A stretch of 23,058 bases of DNA from Bacillota bacterium (GTDB lineage Bacteria; Armatimonadota; Hebobacteria; Hebobacterales; Hebobacteraceae), in NCBI GenBank assembly GCA_030597345.1, contig JAUVSA010000003.1, positions 1 to 23,058 of the forward strand, read 5' to 3'. Below, one piece after another: positions 16,663 through 23,058 of the stretch. The notes under the pieces are model-generated. The model was given only the letters and a program-made list of their open reading frames with translations. It had not been told where the DNA came from and searched no databases. A program made the position numbers and the translations under genes. Each line of letters opens with the position of its first letter. Position 1 is the first letter of the stretch.

Positions 16663-19089
16663 GTGTTCGACAGATCCGTCCAACGCGCCAAGACACCCGG
16701 CTGTGTTTGCGACCGGGCACGTAATGAGCAGCGCCGAGTGCCGGGGTTCCTGGCCCGTCCTCTGCTTGCGCTTTCTCTGAGTGCTGTGCTTCTTGCGACA
16801 CTCTTCGGATGCTCTGCCTCTGGGGGAAGCGAACGAGCCATTGCGCTAACAAATGAGAGCTGGACGATCCAGATCGACCCTGAATCGCTCGAAGTGACAG
16901 CTCAACCAGCAGGCAGAGCCAGAGTCTCGATCTCTCTGCCGCAGGAGGGGCTCGGCCCGATAACGGGCCTGAAGCAGAGCGATCAGGAAGCGAGCTGGGA
17001 GTTTGAGCGACACAACCTCCGAGTGTCGTTTCGAGTCGACGGGGATGTCCTACACGCCCACTTCCTCTCCACCCAACCCGGAACGTTCACCTGGCCTGTC
17101 ACTTCCGGTGACTCGCCCGTACGAGCGTATGTGCTGCCCCTGTTCGAGGGCAGCTACGTCCCCGCTGATGACCCCGAGTGGCTGGAGTTCCTCGACTGGT
17201 ACAGTCCGGGCAATACCACTGAGACTCTGTCAATGCCGTTCTGGGGCCTGGACTGTGAAGACTACACGCTTACCTACATCCTCACTAACCAGTTCAACAA
17301 CGACCTATTCTTCGAAGACCGTGGCGGCAAGCTCGCCATACGATTGGCTCACGAGTTCACGCCGAACCGGGAGAAGAAGGAATACGGACTGGTCATACGG
17401 CTGGGGAAACACTCACCGGTGGAACCGGCCAGGCAATACCGCAGCTGGTTGATCGAGCGGGGCGAGTTCGTGAGTCTGAAGGAGAAGATCGAGCGGGTGC
17501 CCGCGGTCGAGAAGCTCCTCGGCGCGGCGCACATCTACCTCTGGGGTGACGGCCTCATCAGCCGCTACGATGTGCTGGACTGGCGGCGCTTTCCGAAGAC
17601 GATCGTCGATCAGGGGAAGTCGTCTCGATCGTCGCCCGGCAAGCGCATCTGGGACCTAATGGACTCCGAGGCCCAGGGCGAGCTTACCGAGGCCGCTTCG
17701 CTGAAGCAGCCCTATCGCTATCTCAAGGACCAGATCGCGCGCGCGCTGTCCAGTGTTCTTGCCCGTCGCGATTTCTACACGGGGGGCGCGTGGCTGGACG
17801 TACAGCTGCCCGAGGAAGCGCAGCAACTGTTGAGCCAAGGCGTACAAAACCTGAACGAGCCAGAGGTGTTGCGGCTGAACAGCTTGCTGCTCGAAGCGGC
17901 CTTCCCCGGCGAGTTCGTCGCGAGTGATCGGTGGGGGAACGGCGTATCTCTCAAGATGATCGAGAGGTTCGCTGAAGGCGGCTTCGATAGACTGTGGCTG
18001 GGGCTGGCCTCTTGGCAAGGGGGATTCCGGCACCCACAGGCGATCAGGTCCGCGAAGAATCTGGGGTACTTGATCGGGACCTATGACTCCTATCACAGTA
18101 TCCACCACCCCAAGGAGCCTGACACGTGGGAGACCGCCCAATTCGATCTGGAGCTCTACGAGACAGGAGCGGTGGTGAGGGCCGATGGCACCAAGAGGCG
18201 AGGCTTCAAGCAGAAGGGCTACAAGCTCAGCCCGATCGCCGCCTGGCCTTACGTGAAGAAGAGAGTCACAGGCCTGATGGAGGCGCTCCCCGAGCGCTTC
18301 AATTCGTGGTTCATCGACTGCGACGCCTATGGCGAGCTCTTCGACGATTACTCTGAGCTTCACCCAGCCACACAGGAAGACGACATGAATGCGCGGCTCG
18401 CCCGTATGGCCTGGATTCGGGACTCATACGGACTCGTCATCGGCTCGGAGGGGGGCGCGGCGTACGCGGCGCCCGTCATCCACTTCGCCCACGGCATGAT
18501 GACGCCAGTCTTCGGCTGGGGAGATCCGGATCTCCGTAAGGACAAGGAATCAGACTACTACCTTGGTCGAGCCTGGCCCCCGGATGCCCCCGAGGCCCAT
18601 GTGAAGCAAGTGCCGCTGAAGGAGAAGTACCGGAAACCCTACTACGATCCGCGATTCCGGCTCCCGCTCTACCAGACCGTCTTCCATGACTCCGTTGTGG
18701 CGACTCATCACTGGGGCTTTGCAAGCCTGAAGTTCAGCGACCAAGTGGACACCGTGGCGCTGCTGGAGCTGCTCTACAACGTCCCGCCCATGTACCACAT
18801 GAACCTCGAGGAGTTCGAGAAGCACAAGGGGACGATGAAGGCCCACTACGAGTTCTTCTCCCCACTACACCGCGAGCTGGGACTGCTGCCTTTGACGGAC
18901 TTTCAGTGGCTCACCCCGGACCGGATAGTACAGCGCACCGTGTTCGGAGAGCGCGTGGAGATGGTGGCTCACTTCGATACAGCGGCTTTCGACCCTCGGG
19001 GGATCCTCCTTCCTGGGCGCCGCCTTCTGGCTCGCTGGCTTGCAACCGGCGCTCTCCGGCTCTTCCCCCCTGCTCCCCCTGACGTGTAG
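16663..19089 (+). CDS. Lipoprotein glycoside-hydrolase-like protein (GH101/GH129/DUF5696-like), full-length paralog
   Basis: This paralog of the preceding gene has 808 residues from the GTG at 16663. A hydrophobic segment LLALSLSAVLLATLFGC ends in a lipobox with Cys50, so the mature protein should be a lipid-anchored exported enzyme. A GTG at 16738 would give a more typical 24-residue lipoprotein signal and is an alternative start; GGGAGG 11 nt before 16663 favours the longer form slightly. The beta-sandwich (about 60-270) is followed by residues 297-424, absent from the sister gene, which include SRYDVLDWRRF and SPGKRIWDLM. The barrel then has FNSWFIDCDAYGELFDD (Asp552/Asp554) and VIGSEGGAAY (Glu596). 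An export signal here, next to a sister gene without one, suggests extracellular depolymerisation of the glycan. The substrate cannot be read from sequence. Confidence 0.75.
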   Translation: MFDRSVQRAKTPGCVCDRARNEQRRVPGFLARPLLALSLSAVLLATLFGCSASGGSERAIALTNESWTIQIDPESLEVTAQPAGRARVSISLPQEGLGPITGLKQSDQEASWEFERHNLRVSFRVDGDVLHAHFLSTQPGTFTWPVTSGDSPVRAYVLPLFEGSYVPADDPEWLEFLDWYSPGNTTETLSMPFWGLDCEDYTLTYILTNQFNNDLFFEDRGGKLAIRLAHEFTPNREKKEYGLVIRLGKHSPVEPARQYRSWLIERGEFVSLKEKIERVPAVEKLLGAAHIYLWGDGLISRYDVLDWRRFPKTIVDQGKSSRSSPGKRIWDLMDSEAQGELTEAASLKQPYRYLKDQIARALSSVLARRDFYTGGAWLDVQLPEEAQQLLSQGVQNLNEPEVLRLNSLLLEAAFPGEFVASDRWGNGVSLKMIERFAEGGFDRLWLGLASWQGGFRHPQAIRSAKNLGYLIGTYDSYHSIHHPKEPDTWETAQFDLELYETGAVVRADGTKRRGFKQKGYKLSPIAAWPYVKKRVTGLMEALPERFNSWFIDCDAYGELFDDYSELHPATQEDDMNARLARMAWIRDSYGLVIGSEGGAAYAAPVIHFAHGMMTPVFGWGDPDLRKDKESDYYLGRAWPPDAPEAHVKQVPLKEKYRKPYYDPRFRLPLYQTVFHDSVVATHHWGFASLKFSDQVDTVALLELLYNVPPMYHMNLEEFEKHKGTMKAHYEFFSPLHRELGLLPLTDFQWLTPDRIVQRTVFGERVEMVAHFDTAAFDPRGILLPGRRLLARWLATGALRLFPPAPPDV

Positions 19090-19631
19090 TCCGCAGAAGC
19101 TCAGCGGCGTGCCAAGAGAGCTGTACCCCCGAAGAACACTATCTGGGGCTTCTGAGTGTAGTCGTATCGGCCGCCCGGGTGACCGGGTCCATCCCCGAGC
19201 CGGAAACTGGCGGCAGTCTTTCCATACAGACGATTCTACAACACTTACGGATGTCTGTGCAATGACCCCTTGGCCTGTTGCTGCTACTCTTATTGCGCCT
19301 ATCACAACGCCACTAAGTCCCGAGTCGGCATCTATGCCTCCGGCCGCCCGTGTAGGTCAAACTAGCAGGCCTCGCCTATCCGCTGGGGCAGGCCCCGACG
19401 ATCGCGCCGAACCCTCCGACACGGGTGCTTCATTGTGGTGGCCGATACTGCCGGCATCCGCCGTAGCTGTGACCGCTCCGTTGCTCGGGGCGCCACACAG
19501 ATTCGGCGCCCGGACCGAGGGAGAGGAGGTGAGGTAACTCACTAACCAGACGACCCCGCGTGAGACAGCAGTTCGTGCAGAGACTTCTTTGCGAAGCGAG
19601 TTCCTGTTCATTCTAGGAGGTGAATGGTCTC
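19090..19631 (+). other. Intergenic region and leader of pilin-like gene 2
   Basis: This stretch of about 540 bases has no convincing gene; the short frames on both strands lack protein-like patterns. A stem GGGCGCC/GGCGCCC with a 10-nt loop lies at 19489-19512. A purine-rich GGGAGAGGAGGTGAGG at 19519-19534 looks like a ribosome-binding site with no suitable start after it, as in the leader of pilin-like gene 1. The true Shine-Dalgarno AGGAGGTG is at 19615-19622, 9 nt before the GTG start. No TTGACA/TATAAT pair as clear as that of gene 1 was found. Confidence 0.5.
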
Positions 19632-20762
19632 GTGACTAAGGCACGCAGAAGAGGCTTCACGTTGATTGAGCTGTTGGTGGTGATTGCGATCATCGGCATT
19701 CTCGCTGCGATGGTCTTTCCCGTGTTCGCGCGGGCGCGTGAGTCGGCCCGCAAGGCGGTGTGTCTGTCGAATGTGAAGAACATCGCCCTCGCCATTCAGA
19801 TGTACCTGGCAGACAATAACGACCATTTCTGGCCCATCGAGACGCGCCAGGATGTGAGAGAGTGGTTCCCGGCTCAAGCCCAACTCGATGACCCCCCAGA
19901 CCCGGAGGACTGCCACGGTATCGACTTCAAGCTCAACCCCTACCTTAGGGTGCCGGTGATGTTGGACGAGTACGTCAAGAACCGGGACGTGTCGCGCTGC
20001 CCCAGCGCGAGCTTGGAGAGGGGCGCCAGGTTCATCACCGGCTTCCCCGACTGGTTCAGCCATCTCGGCGTCACCGCAGGCCAGTGGGGCTGGTGCATAA
20101 ACGACGCCGAGCTATGTCCCCTGTACTCGGCCTCCTACCCGGCGGGCTGGGGCGGCGATGTGACCGATAGCGCAATACAGGGGCGGATGGCCATGACAGG
20201 CATGGAGGGAGAGAGGGCATCCGGCCACAAGGCCTTCGTCAAGAGCATAGGCGCGAACAGAGTGTTGTACGACCTGAAACTGGTGCAGATCGAGGACCCG
20301 GTGAACTGGGTCGTCTGCGGAGACTCCGGCGCCGAGTCGAGTTTGGAGAGCATCGGCCTGGCTGCCTACCCCGACATCTGCAACGTGGAATGCGGGAACT
20401 GCGGCTGCTCATCTTGGATCGAGGAGTGCGCCGAGAATATCCAGGATGGCTGTCCCGAGGTGTGGGACTGCTTCGTCAGCTATCACACGTCGTCGCAGAT
20501 GTTGAGGGACCAGAGCTTGCTGCATGGGAGAACGCGCCACCTGGGCGGCAGCAACCTCGGCTTCGCCGACGGCCATGCTGCCTGGTGGAACTCCGAAAGA
20601 CTCCTCGACAAGTGGGCGGAGGAGGCGCGCGGTACGACTTCACACATTGGCGGTTACCACTCGACAGCCATGGGACTGGGAGCCCAGGGCCCGATGTCCT
20701 GGTGTGAGACTGGATCTGGGCCCTTCAGCGTGGTCTATCCCAACGAGCCCACGTTGCGCTGA
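19632..20762 (+). CDS. Type IV prepilin-like protein with H-X9-DG signature (DUF1559-like), copy 2
   Basis: This is a 376-residue paralog of pilin-like gene 1. The N-terminus MTKARRRG|FTLIELLVVIAI has a prepilin peptidase site after Gly8, Glu at +5, and one hydrophobic helix. The following FARARESARKAVCLSNVKN is identical to the other copy. The H-X9-DG signature is HLGGSNLGFADG in the last quarter. The middle region diverges and is Cys-rich, with a cluster CNVECGNCGC. The GTG at 19632 is chosen because AGGAGGTG ends 9 nt before it and it aligns with the ATG of copy 1. The gene is followed by two hairpins and is convergent with the membrane-protein paralog. The near-identical first 50 residues and differing remainder suggest a shared assembly system with different surface specificity. 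Confidence 0.9.
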   Translation: MTKARRRGFTLIELLVVIAIIGILAAMVFPVFARARESARKAVCLSNVKNIALAIQMYLADNNDHFWPIETRQDVREWFPAQAQLDDPPDPEDCHGIDFKLNPYLRVPVMLDEYVKNRDVSRCPSASLERGARFITGFPDWFSHLGVTAGQWGWCINDAELCPLYSASYPAGWGGDVTDSAIQGRMAMTGMEGERASGHKAFVKSIGANRVLYDLKLVQIEDPVNWVVCGDSGAESSLESIGLAAYPDICNVECGNCGCSSWIEECAENIQDGCPEVWDCFVSYHTSSQMLRDQSLLHGRTRHLGGSNLGFADGHAAWWNSERLLDKWAEEARGTTSHIGGYHSTAMGLGAQGPMSWCETGSGPFSVVYPNEPTLR

Positions 20763-20773
20763 GACTGGATAAG

Positions 20774-20792
20774 ATCTTGCCTCAGGCAAGAT
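20774..20792 (+). terminator. 8-bp stem-loop after pilin-like gene 2
   Basis: ATCTTGCC and GGCAAGAT flank a TCA loop, 11 nt after the stop codon. It is not followed by a T-run and stands just before the stronger hairpin at 20806, so it may protect the mRNA 3' end. Confidence 0.5.
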
Positions 20793-20805
20793 AGTTGACT
20801 GACAT

Positions 20806-20835
20806 GGGAGGAGCGCCCATCCGGGCGCTCCTCCC
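20806..20835 (+). terminator. 13-bp perfect stem-loop terminator after pilin-like gene 2
   Basis: GGGAGGAGCGCCC pairs perfectly with its complement around a 4-nt loop and is followed on the plus strand by a T/C-rich ATTCTCTATTC. It lies between two convergent genes. The core GGAGCGCCC and the preceding CTGACATG are shared with the hairpin after pilin-like gene 1. Confidence 0.8.
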
Positions 20836-20931
20836 ATTCTCTATTCCCGAGCGTCGCCATCAGAGCCTCAGTCCTGTCGGCACCTTACCTGTCTGATCTC
20901 CTCACAGGTGAAACCAGTGACAGGCTCATGG

Positions 20932-22923
20932 TCAGCTGATGGGTCGTGTGATCCCCAAGATGGAGGAGACAATGGCGAGTGCTCCTTTCGTCAGCACATC
21001 GCCGAGGATGAGGCCGAGGAAGGCGGGGCGCAGCGTTCGGAAGAGCCGCAGCCCTCCGTAGCGCCGGATGAGCGTGCTCACGACCCAGGCGATAAAGACA
21101 CTCACCCACATCGAGCGGTTGGCTTCATAGGAGCTGGCGGGGAGGAAGCCGACAGGACTGACCGGCCACCAGACGAGTCGCGTGTGCAGCCAGACCAGCA
21201 GGAGCGTGAATGCAGCCCCGATGGCGAGAGCGGCACGAAGCCAGTTGTCGGCCAGCTCGGGGGTGCGCAGAGTAGCATCCAGCTCGCCGAAGCCCCATTG
21301 CGGGTAGTCAATGAACGGCCAGTAGCCCAGAGAGCTGGCACCTTCCTGGTGCAGCATCTGCAGCAGCGCGGCCAATCCGAGAATGGTCACCGTCAGGAGG
21401 CCCAGTGCTGCCGCCCATGTGAAGGTGCTGCCCCGCAGACGGGCGCTGTGGACGAGCTTGAAGCTGTTCATCATCTGGGGCATGGCCAGGTTCATGGGAT
21501 CGTACATGTAGATGCAGGAGAGATAGGAGTACATAGTGAGGGAGGCAGGGCCGATGATGGGCGCTCCCAAGGCGCGGAGCATGATCCCGCGCGGGAAGAA
21601 GCCGGTGTCCACAAACATCACCCCGCCCGCAGCCACCAGGCGAGATGCCCCCAGGAGGACAGCATAGAAGACCCCCATAAGGCCGGCAAAGGCCCACCAC
21701 GACATGCCAGCGCGCAGGGCCCACCAGATCATGAAGCTGTTGGCGAGAAGAAAGCCGAGCAAAGCCCAGCGGCCGCTCAGCGGCGCATAGGGATCGGGCT
21801 TTGCGCGGGTGCGTCCCAGCAGGCTCAGCCAGGCGGCGCGAATGGTCTTCCGGGATTGATACAGGATGACACCGCTCAGCGCGATGAAACCACCAGCCTC
21901 TTGAAAGGCTATGAAGAGACGGGGGTTGACGGCAACGGCCGCGGTGCTCCCCTCCTCGGCCAGGCCAAAGCTCGCCCACACCAGCAGCTGGATCCTGAAC
22001 AAGACGTAGAAGAGCCAGAGGCTGAGGGAGACCTCGCGCGGCAGCAGACAGGTGATCCCGATAACCGGGAAGACAATGGAGATGCTCATATCTCCCAGCA
22101 CCCGCCAGGGCAGAGACATGCCCGCGAAGTAGCGCCCCACCGGGACGTCCCATAATGCGATGGAGGGGACACTGGGGAAGAGCACGTGGAACCATGAGAC
22201 AACAGCCACCAACGAGGGCACCGCGAAGCCAATCCAGAAGATGCGACTGCTGAGGATGCTGGTGCGCAGGGTCGGGTGTTTGTGCTCGCCGGTCATAGCG
22301 AGAGGGACGTCCACGAGAGGGAAGGCGAGGCGCTGTCTCTCGATCCAATCTCTCCGCAGCAGCGCTCCCAGGCAGAACATCGCGGCCATCAAGGCTAAGG
22401 TGAATGCGCCCCATCCGAGCATGGGGCTGAGCCAGTGGCGCCATGGCACGCCGAGCCCCTCGGGCGAAGCTTCCCAGAACCAGTCCACCACCTCCAGGTT
22501 GGTGAGCCGAAGCCAGAGCGGGACGTGGGGCAAGATCATATGCTCCCAAGCATTCTCTGGCGCCGCCATGTAGAAGGGGTACACAGTGGCAGAGACGATG
22601 TATGGCAGCCCCCCCTGCATGGTGAGACCGGCGGAGACGATCAGCATTCCGTAGACAACTAGCAGCTCGCCGCGGCTGAAGGCGCGGCGCCGCAGCAGCC
22701 GGATCAACAGGCCGTTGACGACCACGAGGGCGAACAGAACAACTACAGGGCCGCTGAGAAGCGACCCGGACCCGACGTCCCAGGTGCGCCTGACAAAAGC
22801 GAGGTAGGGGTTTATGACCGAAAGAAGCGCGGCGCTGATCCCTCCCACCAGCACCGCACGAGGAGTGATGAGCGTAACCGGCTTCGCTCGAGATTCGGTC
22901 TCTGTATCAGCGATGCGCGCCAT
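20932..22923 (-). CDS. Large polytopic membrane protein, DUF6785/DUF6784-like (copy 2)
   Basis: This 663-residue paralog of the gene at 4055-6013 shares ITPRAVLVGG, RGELLVVYGM, GGLPYIVSAT, RDWIERQRLAFPLVDVP, SRLVAAGGVMFV and AMPQMMNSFKL, as well as the C-terminal RYGGLRL and RPAFLGLILG. A dozen or more hydrophobic segments span the whole length, and the N-terminus (about 17 residues before ITPRAV) is polar and longer than in copy 1. The ATG at 22923 is the natural start, though only a weak GGGCGG precedes it. By analogy with copy 1 it is an inner-membrane protein of unknown function; a transporter for products of the neighbouring hydrolases is conjecture. It converges on pilin-like gene 2 and has no regulator gene next to it inside the window. 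Promoter elements upstream were not recognised. Confidence 0.8.
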   Translation of the reverse strand: MARIADTETESRAKPVTLITPRAVLVGGISAALLSVINPYLAFVRRTWDVGSGSLLSGPVVVLFALVVVNGLLIRLLRRRAFSRGELLVVYGMLIVSAGLTMQGGLPYIVSATVYPFYMAAPENAWEHMILPHVPLWLRLTNLEVVDWFWEASPEGLGVPWRHWLSPMLGWGAFTLALMAAMFCLGALLRRDWIERQRLAFPLVDVPLAMTGEHKHPTLRTSILSSRIFWIGFAVPSLVAVVSWFHVLFPSVPSIALWDVPVGRYFAGMSLPWRVLGDMSISIVFPVIGITCLLPREVSLSLWLFYVLFRIQLLVWASFGLAEEGSTAAVAVNPRLFIAFQEAGGFIALSGVILYQSRKTIRAAWLSLLGRTRAKPDPYAPLSGRWALLGFLLANSFMIWWALRAGMSWWAFAGLMGVFYAVLLGASRLVAAGGVMFVDTGFFPRGIMLRALGAPIIGPASLTMYSYLSCIYMYDPMNLAMPQMMNSFKLVHSARLRGSTFTWAAALGLLTVTILGLAALLQMLHQEGASSLGYWPFIDYPQWGFGELDATLRTPELADNWLRAALAIGAAFTLLLVWLHTRLVWWPVSPVGFLPASSYEANRSMWVSVFIAWVVSTLIRRYGGLRLFRTLRPAFLGLILGDVLTKGALAIVSSILGITRPIS

Positions 22924-22983
22924 TTGCCGCCCGAACGGTTCGTGTTCGTCAGGCCATGATGAGTTCCTATGTCCCAGGGTCTA

Positions 22984-23058
22984 CATGAGTGCGCGCGCAG
23001 GCCGCATAAGTGCGCGCACAGGCCGCATAAGTGCGCGCGCAGGCCGCATAAGTGCGCG
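22984..23058. repeat. 21-bp tandem repeat reaching the window edge
   Basis: The unit CATAAGTGCGCGCGCAGGCC plus G (21 bp) occurs three full times (22984, 23005, 23026) and a fourth is cut after 12 bases by the window end. The copies differ by one base each (CATG for CATA in the first, GCACA for GCGCA in the second). The unit is divisible by three, so frames stay open: an ATG at 22985 on the plus strand would read repeats of the heptapeptide ISARAGR, and the minus strand reads LMRPARA. Each unit holds the alternating purine-pyrimidine TGCGCGCGCA. It could be an intergenic minisatellite, protein-binding iterons, or the start of a repeat protein. Confidence 0.85.

Noticed and set aside
19090..19631. 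tRNA or small RNA gene in the long gap before pilin-like gene 2
   Set aside because: No cloverleaf arrangement or T-loop consensus was found; only one short GC stem is present.
20908..22155. 415-codon plus-strand frame opposite the membrane-protein gene
   Set aside because: The opposite strand encodes a full paralog of another gene in the window; this frame is hydrophilic, Gln/Glu-rich and unlike any protein family.
22984..23058. CRISPR array at the right edge
   Set aside because: The 21-bp units are directly adjacent with no unique spacers between them.

Overview
The window is GC-rich bacterial DNA. Two large type IV pilin-like proteins with the H-X9-DG signature, two paralogous giant membrane proteins resembling the DUF6785/DUF6784 families, and a sugar-catabolism cluster with Gfo/Idh/MocA and uroporphyrinogen-decarboxylase-like proteins fit Armatimonadota, or a lineage with similar gene content (Planctomycetota/Hydrogenedentota-like). 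That assignment is inferred from gene content only; there is no marker gene such as rRNA.

Left block (1-3620, all minus strand) is a compact housekeeping operon read from right to left: purA (adenylosuccinate synthetase), nth (endonuclease III), an RfaE1/HldE-like PfkB sugar kinase, and nfo (endonuclease IV, cut by the window edge). The genes overlap or lie a few bases apart. Next comes a hairpin-rich 434-base gap that forms the purA leader (3621-4054).

Central block (4055-22923) is an accessory glycan or sugar utilisation region. From the left it holds a polytopic membrane protein (minus), an XRE-cupin regulator (minus), and, divergent from the regulator, pilin-like gene 1 (plus). A strong hairpin and a short remnant of a coding sequence follow. 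A plus-strand run then encodes an L-fucose-isomerase-fold protein, a Gfo/Idh/MocA dehydrogenase, a GH42-like beta-galactosidase, a URO-D-like protein, and two tandem paralogous glycoside-hydrolase-like proteins, one without an export signal and one a lipoprotein. The block closes with pilin-like gene 2 (plus) and, convergent to it, a paralog of the first membrane protein (minus). The enzymes are therefore bracketed by two copies of a pilin-like plus membrane-protein pair.

A plausible reading is that the lipoprotein hydrolase attacks a glycan outside the cytoplasmic membrane. The large membrane proteins and pilin-like proteins may then bind or import products, and the cytoplasmic GH42, isomerase, dehydrogenase and URO-D-like proteins process them under control of the XRE-cupin regulator. 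The membrane-protein and pilin roles are inference. Smaller structures include back-to-back promoters at 6707-6784, a palindromic MITE-like segment at 10904-11049, related terminator stems after both pilin genes, and a 21-bp tandem repeat at the right edge.
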